Positions 30,033 through 40,960 of a stretch of DNA of 64,000 nt are shown here, piece after piece; the stretch's first letter is position 1; every line of letters begins with the position of its first letter. The position numbers and the translations under genes are program-made. Source of the DNA: Macrocystis pyrifera (Eukaryota > Sar > Phaeophyceae > Laminariales > Laminariaceae); NCBI GenBank assembly GCA_031763025.1, contig JASSKH010000010.1:4583901-4647900 (forward strand), given 5' to 3'. The notes under the pieces are model-generated. The model was not told the DNA's origin and did no database searches. It saw only the letters and a list, made by a program, of their open reading frames with translations.

Positions 30033-32684
30033 TCACATGAGACGGATCCGTCGGTCGATTTCGAGCGAGAGGTCAGCATTTTCGTGGATAACGCCGCCTA
30101 GGTACAAGAACTGGGCCGTCTGCTTATACCTCTGGCCTGCTGCTTCGATAACGAGCGGTGGTGCGAGGGTTTTCTGGTCTGGCGTTTGTAGAAGCATAGT
30201 CTCTGTCTTCTTTTCCGACACCGTAAGGCCTGCTGCTTCGAAGACAGTCACGATGACTGTCATCATTTTCGCGAGCCCTTCAGCCGACTTCGAGACAATC
30301 CCTGCGTCATCGGCGTACAACATGCCCCATACAGCCCTTCGCACGTACGCCAACGGCTCCTGCTCCTTCGTCCCGACTACTCCAGCATCACTAAGTTGGA
30401 CCAAATCCCTTACGATTGCTTCGTCATGGCTAAAGCGTACTAGTACGACGTGCAACGCAGCAGCGAAAAATACGTTGAACAGTAACGGTGACAGCACACA
30501 GCCTTGCCGCAGCCCCTGCGTGACATCAAACCATTCCGAGTGCTCGCCGTCATCCGTACGCACGCGAGCCCGCATGCCATCGTGGAAATTACGGATAATT
30601 CTCAGCATCTTGGTTGGTACGCCAAAACGTGTGAGTACTTCCCATAACAGCTCTCGGTCGACAGAGTCGTACGCTTTCTGCAGATCGATGAAGCACAAGT
30701 ACAGGGGGATTTTCCTCTGTCTTCCAAGCTCTTGCAACCGGCGCACGACAAACAACATATCAATCGTTGATCGTGCGGGGCGGAAGCCGCACTGTTCCTC
30801 CGGGAGTAATTCCTCGGTCTCGCAGTAGTTGCTGAGGCGCGACGCGACGATTTTCAACAAGACTTTGCCTGCGTGGGCAACCAGCGAAATCCCTCTGTAG
30901 TTGTTGCAATCAGTTCGGTCCTTCTTTTTGTGAAGGACCTTGATGATCGCGTCTTTCCATTGCTGGGGGACTTCTCCTGTTACCCAAACATTGACAAGGA
31001 TGTTGTGAAAGCACTGGGCGAATGCGGGGTGGTCGATTTTCAGGAGTTCGGCCGGGAGACCATCTGGCCCGACAGCTTTCCAGTTTGACATCCCCTTAAG
31101 TGCTTCCGTCATCTCGTCCATGGATGGTTCATCTCCGAGCGACAGTTTAAGCGGTCGTGGTGGCAAGAGGTCGATGATCGTAGAATCGAGTTTAAGCGAT
31201 TTCGTGTTCAAAAGTTTGTGGTAAAACCTCCCCCACCGTTCACGAATTCGCACCTTATCCCGCAACAGCGTGCCATCCTCGTCCCTAATGAGCTGTTCGC
31301 TTCTCGCTTTAGTCCCTTCCAATCCTACCGTACTCTTAAGGTGCTTGTAAAAGCCTCTCTGGTCGTTGTTCGCTAGTAGTCGTTCGGTTTCAGCGAGGTA
31401 CGCTTCGAAGTACGCATGCAGTCCTTCGGCAATCACCTTCTGCAAGTTCGCACACGCAGATCTCAGTGTCTTCCACGCGATTCTGTTCTGGGGGTGGGCA
31501 CGCAAGAATTGCCGTGCATCCTCCCTCGCTGTCCATGCTAATATGAATGCGGTCACGGTTTCGGCAGACTCACACCATCCATGTCTGCGGTGGCGACGTG
31601 GAGGGGGTGGTACCTCTTTTTCGACCGCATCAATAATAGCCGCAGTGAAAAACTCAACCATGCCAGACGTATTACGGGGCTGGTTAGGCTGGTTGAGAGT
31701 GGAGATGACCCTCGCGACTACTCGTTCACGACACTTTCCATCGGACATAAAAAGCTGCCTGTCGAACTCTCGGCGTTTTGTCGGTCTACGTATTTGTCTG
31801 TTGGACGCAAAGTGACCATTGAGTCGGACTTTGACATACAAGATGTTGTGGTCTGAGTCAGCCTTAGCTGGGGCAGGAGGCTGTGGGACGACTTTAACAT
31901 CTTGTACTCTAGGTCGATGGGCTTGACGGGTTAGGATGTAGTCGATCCGCTTACGGTCACTCGGGCTGGTGCCGTTGTGTGTATGCGAAATCCCGCCCTT
32001 GCGCATGCTGAAAAACGTGTTGGTGAGAGCTAACTTGCAATTGGTGGCGAACGACAGGAGTCGTCTGCCATTACCATTACGAACATCACGCCCATATGCT
32101 CCAAGCACTCTATTTTCATCATCACCACACCCTTCCATCCTCTGTCCAGTTCGCGCGTTGGCATCCATCAGTACAAACAGACACTCTTTCGTCGGGATCT
32201 TTTCCACCAAGTCCTCCAGCTTCTGCCAGAAGCTACGTTTCAGTCCAACGTCTTTGGTACAATCAGTTGGAGCATACGCGACGACGAAATTAACTGCCTC
32301 GTATTTGCTAGCCAGCTCAAAGCGCGTAGACATAAGCCGCTCGTCAATGAACTGATGAGTGTACACAGCCTTACTGCACAACGATTCCTTTACAGCTAGA
32401 CCTACTCCGTACAGCCCTTGCCTAGCAACTGTTGTTTCCTGACCTGAACAGAAAACGCGATACCCTGCCGCACGAAACGTCGTGCTACCGGTCCTCCGGG
32501 TTTCCTGCAGGCCAATGAAGTCACAGCCGAGTTGCCATCCCTTCGCCAGTACACTCTCAATTGGTGGCGAACGACAGGAGTCGTCTGCCATTATCATTAC
32601 GAACATCACGCCCATATGCTCCAAGCACTCTATTTTCATCATCACCACACCCTTCCATCCTCTGTCCAGTTCGCGCGTTGGCAT
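30033..32684 (-). CDS. LINE-B ORF: EEP endonuclease plus reverse transcriptase
   Basis: This 883-residue frame starts with 1-50 uncertain. Residues about 54-288 form an exonuclease-endonuclease-phosphatase (AP-endonuclease-like) domain: FIGLQETR with catalytic Glu61, YAPT (137-140), MDANARTG with Asp174/Asn176, RIDYIL (Asp248) and SDHN (277-280). Residues about 540-850 are reverse transcriptase: [28 protein letters not shown], motif [14 protein letters not shown] (Asp667), [14 protein letters not shown] and YADD (790-793). It would nick target DNA and copy LINE RNA at the nick. Ordering and residues match APE-type LINEs. I cannot assign the clade. It ends at TGA 30033-30035, where LINE-A has a sense codon, so the copy is likely dead. 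Confidence 0.92.
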   Translation of the reverse strand: MPTRELDRGWKGVVMMKIECLEHMGVMFVMIMADDSCRSPPIESVLAKGWQLGCDFIGLQETRRTGSTTFRAAGYRVFCSGQETTVARQGLYGVGLAVKESLCSKAVYTHQFIDERLMSTRFELASKYEAVNFVVAYAPTDCTKDVGLKRSFWQKLEDLVEKIPTKECLFVLMDANARTGQRMEGCGDDENRVLGAYGRDVRNGNGRRLLSFATNCKLALTNTFFSMRKGGISHTHNGTSPSDRKRIDYILTRQAHRPRVQDVKVVPQPPAPAKADSDHNILYVKVRLNGHFASNRQIRRPTKRREFDRQLFMSDGKCRERVVARVISTLNQPNQPRNTSGMVEFFTAAIIDAVEKEVPPPPRRHRRHGWCESAETVTAFILAWTAREDARQFLRAHPQNRIAWKTLRSACANLQKVIAEGLHAYFEAYLAETERLLANNDQRGFYKHLKSTVGLEGTKARSEQLIRDEDGTLLRDKVRIRERWGRFYHKLLNTKSLKLDSTIIDLLPPRPLKLSLGDEPSMDEMTEALKGMSNWKAVGPDGLPAELLKIDHPAFAQCFHNILVNVWVTGEVPQQWKDAIIKVLHKKKDRTDCNNYRGISLVAHAGKVLLKIVASRLSNYCETEELLPEEQCGFRPARSTIDMLFVVRRLQELGRQRKIPLYLCFIDLQKAYDSVDRELLWEVLTRFGVPTKMLRIIRNFHDGMRARVRTDDGEHSEWFDVTQGLRQGCVLSPLLFNVFFAAALHVVLVRFSHDEAIVRDLVQLSDAGVVGTKEQEPLAYVRRAVWGMLYADDAGIVSKSAEGLAKMMTVIVTVFEAAGLTVSEKKTETMLLQTPDQKTLAPPLVIEAAGQRYKQTAQFLYLGGVIHENADLSLEIDRRIRLM

Positions 32685-32955
32685 CCATCAGTACAAACAG
32701 ACACTCTTTCGTCGGGATCTTTTCCACCAAGTCCTCCAGCTTCTGCCAGAAGCTACGTTTCAGTCCAACGTCTTTGGTACAATCAGTTGGAGCATACGCG
32801 ACGACGAAATTAACTGCCTCGTACTTGCTAGCCAGCTCAAAGCGCATAGACATAAGCCGCTCGTCAATAAACAAATGAGTGTACACAGCCTTACTGCACA
32901 ACGATTCCTTTACAGCTAGACCTACTCCGTACAGCCCTTGCCTAGCAGCTGTTGT
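32038..32955 (-). repeat. ~395-bp tandem duplication at the LINE-B 5' end
   Basis: The segment 32038-32435 (endonuclease coding, starting ATTGGTGGCGAACGACAGG) recurs at 32558-32955 with a few substitutions. The junction near 32557 joins it to an unrelated phase-compatible stretch. The outer copy gives the separate frame 32557-32979. Confidence 0.9.
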
Positions 32956-33270
32956 ACGACGTACGAGTACAGAGTTCATACGTCAATACAGAAGAATTTC
33001 AACCGAGGGAGGACAGACGCATACGGAGAGAAAACACAGTAGTGTACGTATGGCCTCTCTGATTGGTTCAAAGTTGGCCAAAATCAGTTGAAAAAGCTAG
33101 AGAGAGTAGAAAAAATCAGGTGTACCTTGGCCTTTTCGCGCCAAAATCAGTTACGATGTCAGCTTTTGGCCAATAGCAGGGCTCCTGGTGTGTGTGTTTG
33201 TACTTAATTTCAGTATATAACTGTTTTTGGCACCAAAGTGGCCAGGTATACCTGATTTTGGCAAAAACCC

Positions 33271-33279
33271 CAATATAAT
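33271..33279. repeat. Right 9-bp target duplication CAATATAAT
   Basis: It follows the right end of TIR element copy 2 and equals 25182-25190. Confidence 0.8.
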
Positions 33280-34264
33280 ACTAGGTACCCACGGACATAC
33301 CAGGTACAACTACACGTCTTCGTTCCCCTCGCTGCCTTGCCAAGCCATGCTGCGAGGCATGCCTTTTCAGGCTTACAGCGAGTGGGGTAGGTCTTTCTGG
33401 CGGGTGTAAGGCTGGATTCACCCGCAAGGGTTGACATACGTTCTTGCTGCTGCGTGTAGCCGCGAGGCTCACTGGTGGTAGTGGAGTTGAGTCGTACATG
33501 GTGCGTAAGGCACGCCTACGATTCGCGCGTCTTTTTAGGCAGAAGCGACAGAGCAGCAATGCTCAATCCGGATGTCCGTGCGCGGAGGCAGGTGCCACGA
33601 CAGGCCAAAATACGGCATGGTCTATTGCGCAGGTAGCCGGCTGAATTTGAAGACGAAGGAGGAGGGGGACAGGCCAAAATACGGCATGGTCTATTGCGCA
33701 GGTAGCCGGCTGAATTTGAAGACGAAGGAGGAGGGGGACAGAGCCTCGACGGGCGGAGAAGAGACAGATTGAACTTACTCTGCGCCCGAATTTTTGTATT
33801 TCACATCAGAACTTGTGCGAGGAGTATTTTGTTTTGGGACTGGAGTGGAGGGGAACCAACTGGAACGATTTGACAACGAGAGCACGTACGCAGGGGCGGG
33901 CTGATGGGGCTAAGGCGATGAAGGAAGGGGCCGTGGAAAACGGCAGCAGGACGGCCCACGGAGGACAACGTTTTGTATTGTTTTGTTTTGTACGAGGCAG
34001 TAGTATTTTTATTATTATTGTTGTTGTTTTTTGTAATTATCACTTCACTTTCTTCCAGCTTTGGGTCACACATATATACGGGAAAATACTGAACAAAAAC
34101 TGAAAAACAACTGAAATATATAGGAACGTGGTGCACATCGACACATCGACCACTAAAAAGTGGCATGATGAACGCGATGAGATGCATACCAGGCTAGTCA
34201 AATCAACGAGACAAGAAAAGGCCAAGAATGCCTTTGTTCTTCCTCACTGCTGCTGTGCTGTAGT
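33280..34264. other. No gene recognised; exact 69-bp duplication
   Basis: Apart from the duplication at 33599-33736 I see no repeat or domain. The duplicated frame (33572-33772) reads DRPKYGMVYCAG twice but has no known relative. Confidence 0.5.
33599..33736. repeat. Exact tandem duplication, 2 x 69 bp
   Basis: The unit starting GACAGGCCAAAATACGGC at 33599 is repeated at 33668 without a mismatch that I can see. 69 is a multiple of three. Identity implies a very recent event or an assembly effect. Confidence 0.9.
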
Positions 34265-34977
34265 GTCTCCGATTGATAAGCCTTATTGAAGGAGTCGTGT
34301 GGCGTGGGTGGATGACGAGCCTGCTCTGCTTGTTTCGTACTGTCTGACGCCGAGGGGCCGGGCATAGTTGACGAACGCTGGACGATGGTGGCAGACAGGG
34401 TAGCAAGGTACCAGGCGGGCCAGCAGGGAGACCCTGGCTGTGCTACTCGTACCATAAACTGCTGCCGCTGCCTGGAGCATGCCTTGTGCTTTGTTTGGTT
34501 TGACTGCTATTTTTCCCTTGGTTCTTAGTCTTACTCTGTTGACGACTAGTGGTGTTTTCTTCTTTTTCTTTTTTTTTTTTTCCAGCTCGTTCTTTTCAAG
34601 TGTCTGCCACGTCCCCTACGCGGGGGTACGATGGTTTGCTGCTATACTGAAGTATATACATATACCAGGTATATTTTAATTTCTTTTTTTTGTTTCTTTT
34701 CTCTTTCGAATTGTCTTTGTTTTTGTTTTTGTTTGTTCTCTTTGTTTCGTTTTTGTTTCTCTAGGTGATGGAATGTGTATGTCGTGCCTGTCGTACGCAG
34801 TATGATGACATGGCATTGCATTACATACGTGGCAACGTAGTATCTCTGTGGCGTAGCTTTGTGACCACAGAACTTGTATCTCTCTAGGTTTGAAGAATCG
34901 GCACGGACACTGGTTGTGCTGGATGTCGACGCGTAGAAAGAACGGTTTTTAATGTGAAGAAAACAACAACAAGAACA
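34265..34977 (+). mobile_element. LINE 3' end copy, 5'-truncated
   Basis: It runs from CTCCGATTGATAAGCC through the full 3' region to GGTTTTTAATGTGAAGAAAAC plus CAA repeats. It is close to LINE-B and to the 21.6 kb copy, with no coding sequence left. Confidence 0.85.
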
Positions 34978-35318
34978 ATGTTGAACATCGTACCGAAATT
35001 TTCGATATATCGTTCGATAATGTTTTTTTTTTATCGAACCAAAAAAAGTTCGGCATTTCGATTTTTTTTTTTTTTTCTTGTTTCTGTGCCTCGTGTTTTT
35101 GGACGGTTCGCACGGATTGGCAACCAAGCGGAATCTCACAGGAGGCGCTCGGCGGGAAGGATAGCTAAGGCAGGACAAGTGATTTTTTTGTTTTTTGTCT
35201 CGGCGACGGTTGGGTTCGTGAGTACGTGTACAAGTTCTTCCGAATAGATTGTGCGGCTTTATATACATTTTGTGTTGAGCTGTGGTTGTCGTTGCACCCT
35301 GCTACATATCTTTTCTAC

Positions 35319-35437
35319 TATTGTTACGGGGGGCATAGTAAATAGGACCAAATATTGTTAGTAAAAATAGGGACATGTATAGGTTTTTGTGTGTGCCGTA
35401 TGTCCTATTTACTATGTATAGCCCCCCGCAATAATAA
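35319..35437. mobile_element. Foldback element (MITE), copy 1
   Basis: Inverted ends TATTGTTACGGGGGGC...TAGTAAATAGGAC and GTCCTATTTACTA...GCCCCCCGCAATA enclose ~50 bases including CAAATATTG and CCTATTTT-type motifs. No coding capacity. Short, symmetric and multi-copy, as MITEs are. Confidence 0.8.
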
Positions 35438-36278
35438 TACGGCATAATAAACCTGATCAGGTGTATAGTTTCTTTTTTCATGTACATGGTACACAATACA
35501 CAATACCCGGTATACCTGGTAGCCAATACCTGTCTTCTTTTTTGTTTTTTGTCTGTCAGTCTCTTTTTTGCTTCCCTGGTGTTCTTAGTAGCGGAGTATG
35601 TTTGTCTTTTCGTTATTATCTCTGTTCTACACCCCTCGCGTAGTGTGCGAGCCTGCAATCTGCGAAAACATGCGCATTCTCTCTTGCGTTTCCTTTCTGA
35701 ATTTCTTGCTTTCTTGCCTGAATTTAACTTTTTTATCTCTGGTCCCTTTTAGATTTTTTTTTTTTTTTCCCCGATGTTGATTTCGATTTTTCGACGTCGA
35801 GTTGTTTTTTTTTCATGCTATCCATTTCTTCTGGGTAGTATGTGGTCTTCTCGGTTTCTGTGGCGACTTGTACAGCCTATGTTACGTGCGTGCGCGGACC
35901 TCACTTTTATTTTCGTCTGAGGTGTGCATGTGCTTCAGTAATCATGTGTACTATTCTTTGGTTGTTTTATTTTTACCGAGGTATTTCTTCCACTCCAGAG
36001 TTATGGGAGCTTGTCTGCATTGAAATGTGACGATGAGTTAATGCGAGAACCCTCTGCTGGTGTTTTATTTACTTATATTACGGGTCCTCGAGGTGATGAC
36101 GCGACCTCAAAAATAAAGAAAAAGGGTCTTTTGCGCCGGTTTTCCCCTCCATTATCGTTATCGTTATCGACTTTTCCGGATTATCGGTGCGATAATTATC
36201 GTTATCGTTATCTTTATCGTTATCGAAGTTATTTTGGCCTTATCGTACCGAAACGTTCATGGTTTCGATATCCAACGC

Positions 36279-36389
36279 TATTACGGGGGTCCATAGATAA
36301 TAGGACCTATGGTATATACATGAAATCTATATATTTACCTATTTTTAATGACAATATTTGGTCCTATTTACTATGGTCCCGCGTAATAG
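36279..36389. mobile_element. Foldback element (MITE), copy 2
   Basis: Ends TATTACGGGGGTCCATAG and CTATGGTCCCGCGTAATA are inverted. The interior (ACCTATTTTTAATGACAATATTTGGTCC) matches copy 1 in opposite orientation. Confidence 0.8.
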
Positions 36390-36600
36390 TTCCTATCAAT
36401 GCTCTCTGGGGGGGGTTAAGACGTTGAGACACATATTTTGCACATGCCAGAGCACATTGGTGTCCACATTAGAGGTCGGTATCATATCGCAAAATGTGAT
36501 ATATTATACGATATATCTGTGATATGATATAAGCGTATTAATATCACAAAAAACCGTGATATCATATCATATCATATCATATCATAATATGATATGGAAT

Positions 36601-38640
36601 AAAAGTCATGATTTCAACTTTCTGTGAGGCCACACAGTATAGCCAAGGACGTTCTTGGGTTGGGGTGTAATGCTTTTTCTTGCACTGCTGGTAAGCACAT
36701 ATTTCCATAGTCAAACATGTGTCCAGCGTCAGTAATAATAGTAGGGCGAACCGTATATAATACTCGTATAACGTTTTCGAGCACACGCTGGGACGAAAGG
36801 TGGGTGATGATGCACACAGCCAGCGAGAAGAAGAGCAGTGTAAAGTATTAGCATCAATCAGTAATAATGTATTCATGGCATGATGCCGAGTTATTTATTT
36901 AGTTAACATGGAAACCTTTGCATTTTTTTAAATGGCATTAATCGTAGTATATTTTAACTGCTCTACCAGGCTCTACTCGCCTACGACACCTATCTATGTT
37001 ACATACTATACAGCAGCAGTAGAGTATCTGGTAGGCTATATTATAATACCAGCTATACCAGGTACGTACGTATCACGTACGTACCGTACCTGGTGGTATA
37101 CAACTATAAACAGGATATATTTCGCTTCCACGGAATAAACAAGGCGCACATTTTTACGCAACAATCAGAAATTAATTATAAATAACACACCTTGGGCCCA
37201 AGGCATGCACAACAGCTAGCTGTGCAATCACCACAACTATTAATAGTCAATACGTAATGCTCGCAACAATTACAATTTCAACCGCTTGTCCTCCGTTCGG
37301 TTTTTTGTTTTGAGTCGATGAACGCGAAAACATATAGCCGGCGGAAGGTCAGCCTAGGTGAGGCATTCTAATCTGATATGACGCCTAAATGCTTGGAAGG
37401 TGGGTGTTGCTTCTCCTGTGTGGGACAGTCTCTGACGTGATACGACTCGGGCGTGTAATACAACGATATATATAGATGACTATTAAAGCTAATATACTCC
37501 ATGGAAAACGTCCATGGAAGCTTACATGGAACCATGTGAGAGACTATATAGGACACGATACAATGGAAACGATTATTATTAGGGATCGGGAGTCGATATG
37601 AAAATAATCTGCATTTGTTGTTGTCGAGAGAAATAGGCGTTATGGTCCACATTCTTTGGCTGGGTACGTATCAGTAGTACGTAGTCACGTCGACAGCAGC
37701 AGCGGGCGCTGTTTGGTTGATCGCGCTTGTGGGAGTATCAAGTGGATACCGCACGGAACGGTGCTGGTAGACTGGTAGAACACGCGAACAGACAGAGGGC
37801 CCGTGGCTTGCACCTGGACAGCGGTCGCTCGCTGGGCCAGGAATTCGTGAATTCTTTCTGGGTCAGGTGTTTCGTGAATTCTGATTCAACATTGGAAGCG
37901 GAGCGGAGGTGGAGCGCTTCATACGTGGCACAGGCAGCGAGCGCGGAAGCGTGGGCACCGTGCATCGCATCGACCGGTATGCTATTATGTGCAGACCGGG
38001 TAATTATCTGTCTCCTTGAGCCCGACGCTTACGGGCCGAGGGCGTGTGCGTTTGGAAGTAGCTTGATCGAGTTGCATTGCATTTATACGCGCAAAAAAAA
38101 CAAAAAGCGGGGGAATAACAACGATCGAACCTCCCGATCGAGCACATCCAAGTGAAAAAGTACCCAAATTTTGATGATAAAATACCTGTGGGTGGTACTA
38201 TTATTAATAATAATGCTTGTACGTACAATATTTATTTTCCGGATTCGGGGAGAACAAATAGAGTGTCGTGAAGACTGCAATAACACTGACGACACCACAT
38301 ACTAGAATCTTGACCCTGAAATCAACAGCAGCACTCCGCCTCTTTCTTTACCCAAGTACTATTAATAGTAATTGGTGGTAATGAGGCGCGACCTCACTCT
38401 ACCTGCAGTGGTCGTATCTGCGATGCATCATGCTGGGCGAATACGGATTAGTAATATTATGTTTTGTTGTCCTGAACCAACACGAACGGACATCTATAAT
38501 ACTTAACCTAATATTAATACCTATACGCCGTCGTTGGTGAATATCTCATAACCGTAAATATTCTTGGCCTCTCCTGCTCTTTATATATGCATCGCAGATA
38601 TGACTACTGCAGGTATTCAACAAAGCACATGTTGACTCCA
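36601..38640. other. No gene recognised; AT-rich
   Basis: A 142-residue plus frame at 37727-38155 has reasonable composition but no domain I know, and its end runs into A-rich sequence. At 38119-38147 an imperfect B-box-like GAGGTTCGATCG (minus) occurs without a matching A box. Confidence 0.45.
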
Positions 38641-38689
38641 CGTTCTTGATGATCAATTGTCAGCAACTAACCTAAGATATCTGCGCAAA

Positions 38690-39330
38690 TATTATCTCGT
38701 TGTATTTTCGTTGTCTCGAGAGGAGTTTGGCAAGTGTGTCACGGCCGGAACAGTGTTCCCCTCCCCCCGTTTTCTCGAGTACAACATCGCCATGGTCGGC
38801 GGTGCCCAGTTCCATCAGCGCGACTGTTGTACAGAGCGCTTACTGGCACGTAGTCGTTCCCTCGATCACAGCTAATCTACCACATTTTTGTGGCAAGCAC
38901 TCTCCTACACATTTACACCGTGTGGTGTTCGTATAGTATTGAATGATCTGTGAGTCTTGACAAAATGGCACAAATATCGTTGAGCCATATTGTCGAGCTG
39001 CTAATTGTCGTGGGCACTTCCCGTGTTTGTCCACAACTCGAAAGTTTCAATCTTCAACGACCGTGTTCGTAGCGCGGCAAACAACTAGAAGCCGTCGAAA
39101 TTAGCGCATAGTCCTAAATCTGTCCCCTATTTAGGCCACGTAAATTCTGCTCGACGAGTATACCAATTGGGGGAATTGTGGCAAGACCTCGAAAAGCTGT
39201 CCCCATTTGCACCAAAGATTGTCGTTTCGTTTTATGTGTGATAAATTTCTTACGGCGGTTCGTTGTCAAAGTTCGCCGAAGTAACCGCACCGCTCGCTGA
39301 ACTCGCCGGTACATGAGAATGTTCCTGCCC
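38690..39330 (+). pseudogene. Ty3/gypsy reverse transcriptase remnant
   Basis: YLGHVNSAR (frame near 39130) is the YLGHVISA motif after the palm. The signature N-F-x-R-R-F-V-x-x-F-A-E-V-T-A-P-L-x-E-L occurs at about 39247-39313 with one frame change in the middle. Upstream palm traces (EYN, then a HIFVASTLLHI stretch near 38883) are weaker. Confidence 0.75.
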
Positions 39331-39519
39331 GGACGCATAATACAAAGGCCTGGACAACGCGCAAAATACGCGTTATCCCACGTCAAGCGTTCACTGATGG
39401 TGGCTTCCGTATTCAAGATCCTTATTATTACTAGAGTTAGGTATCGTACATGCATGTAGTGATATGAAACCGTTGTCGCACTCGCTTGTTATTAATATCG
39501 AGCGTACTCTATTGAGAAG

Positions 39520-39711
39520 GACGTTGCGGTGATTGTTGATCATCAACCTCCTGACCCATCCATATCAAAATTATTAGACAGGTATATTTTTGGTATGCTA
39601 AATCGTTGGATTATCGTTCTTCAGACTTCCAGTTTTACCGTTCGGCATATAAAAGGAAATCTTGTTTTTTTTGTTTCCCTATATGTACTTAATGCCGAGC
39701 GTTTGACGTAG
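39520..39711 (+). pseudogene. Ty3/gypsy RNase H remnant
   Basis: VDHQPPDPSISKLLDR...RWIIVLQTSSFTVRHIKGN matches the RNase H end (TDHQPL, RW...LQ...F.V.H.KG). The catalytic His-equivalent region is kept, but the frame ends soon after. Confidence 0.8.
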
Positions 39712-39874
39712 TGGAGAATTAACGTTTGCTTGAAGTGGTGGCTGTAAGTTATATTCCCGCAGCGTCTGAGGGGAAAGACTTTACCGTTCGGCTAGCCACG
39801 CACCATTCAAGGCTCCTCTCAAACCTCGATGCCGTGGATTTTGTGCATACTCGTAGAGCGAAATATTCGCTGAT

Positions 39875-40075
39875 ACAGCGTCGTCGCTGCTTCTCAAACA
39901 GCATTGTCGCTGTTCCTCTTACAGCATCATTGCTGTTCCTCAAACAGCGTTGTCGCTGTCCCTCATGCAGCGTTGTCGATGTTAATCTTAGAGCATCGTT
40001 GCTGTTCCTCCAACAGCGTTGTCGCTGTTCATCATACAGCGTTGTCGCTGTTACGCATTCAGCGTTGTCGCTGTT
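39875..40075 (+). repeat. 23-bp tandem repeat inside dead gypsy pol
   Basis: About nine units start at 39875, 39898, 39921, 39944, 39967 and onward every 23 bases. The consensus ACAGCGTTGTCGCTGTT is itself a hairpin (AACAGCG/CGCTGTT). 23 is not a multiple of three, so the array would shift any frame through it. Confidence 0.92.
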
Positions 40076-40329
40076 TCCGTGTTTTCGTTGATGAACCCAG
40101 AAAGTTTCTGGAAGAACGATGTATTGAGTTCGAACCGTACATCGAATAGGTGAAAACGGTTGTTACCGTTCCCGTTTCCAACGATGAAATCTCGTACACG
40201 ATGAGTCACAAACCGTTTGAACGAAACCGCACTGTTCCAATCGTTATAGGCGTATATATCTGCGAGAGAGCGGTTCGTTCGGTGACCAGATCGTGCACCC
40301 ACCACTCTCCAGGAATGACTTGCACCGTG

Positions 40330-40960
40330 ATCTACCAGCGTTCGGTGGTCATCTAGCTTCGAAAGCTACGCTCATTAAACCCGAGACCGTGATTCAGTGG
40401 CTGTCTATGTACAAAGATGAAACCACGCAATTCGGTGCTGTTTGTCGAACCAACATTGCAAGACGTATTACCGTCCTCTGACGTACATGTTGAGCATCGT
40501 CCTTTTTCCGTCCGTTTCATGTGTACACCCTGGCCTGGTCGAGTAAAATCGTCGTCGAATTACTCGAAGTACATCATGTCTGTGATTGACCATATGACTC
40601 ATTTTCTCGTGATGGTCGCGATCAGTGACTAATCAACCGCCACAATCGCCCGAGTTCTCCGAGAACGTGTGTTCTCTGTTTTCTCTGCTCCGGAAATTTC
40701 TATTCGAACCAAGAGAGCGAGTTTGAGAATGAGTTTGTCAAGGAGTTGCAAGCCGTATATGCGTTCAAAAAGACGCGCACGTCAGCGTACCGCCCACAAA
40801 GCAACTCCCTCTTAGAGCGTGTGCATAGTACCTTGCACAACATGTTGGCGATGTACGTAAACGTTAAATACGACAATTGGGCAGAATTACTACCGTTTAT
40901 TTAGATCGCGCATCACAGCATATAACAAAACGCTCGAAGACACCCCACAGTTTTTAATGT
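40330..40960 (+). pseudogene. Ty3/gypsy integrase: zinc finger and core remnant
   Basis: The H2C2 finger reads as DLPAFGGHLASKATLI ... WLSMYKDETTQFGAVC (about 40327-40446). The core has YIMSVIDHMTHFLV (first catalytic Asp, about 40570-40610). It also has NQESEFENEF, where the second catalytic Asp position is Asn (AAC, 40707-40709), and AYRPQSNSLLERVHSTL with the catalytic Glu. Several frame changes and stops. Confidence 0.8.

Larger units (their letters stand above)
28381..32955 (-). mobile_element. LINE-B, near full-length LINE with EN and RT
   Basis: The 3' end is the GTT repeat at 28381 (CAA tail on the coding strand). Next come the 3' region (28400-29235), the ORF C-terminus, RT and EEP endonuclease, with a tandem-duplicated 5' segment ending at 32955. 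It sits in the TIR element between CTTTTAC(GT) and (T)ACGACGTACGAG. Comparison with TIR copy 3 shows no target duplication longer than one or two bases. Confidence 0.88.
25191..33270. mobile_element. TIR element, copy 2, split by three nested insertions
   Basis: Three parts of one element (25191-25738, 28259-28380, 32956-33270) align in order and without gaps to copies 1 and 3. The interruptions are an 89-bp MITE, LINE-A and LINE-B. Removing insertions and their duplications leaves about 887 bases, against 878 and 874 for the other copies. The 9-bp duplication CAATATAAT flanks the whole block. The element encodes no protein. Confidence 0.85.
34978..36600. other. No gene; foldback elements, TTATCG array, ATATC dyads
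   Basis: It holds two foldback elements, (TTATCG)n-like repeats at 36150-36228 and a dense CATATCATAT array at 36470-36597. T-rich and frame-poor otherwise. Confidence 0.6.

Noticed and set aside
30022..30828. 268-residue plus-strand frame
   Set aside because: It is the antisense shadow of the LINE-B reverse transcriptase.
30033..32684. Host protein of the craniofacial-development-2 or endonuclease type
   Set aside because: The EEP domain is fused to a reverse transcriptase with YADD in a LINE with a 3' tail; such host names come from LINE fragments.
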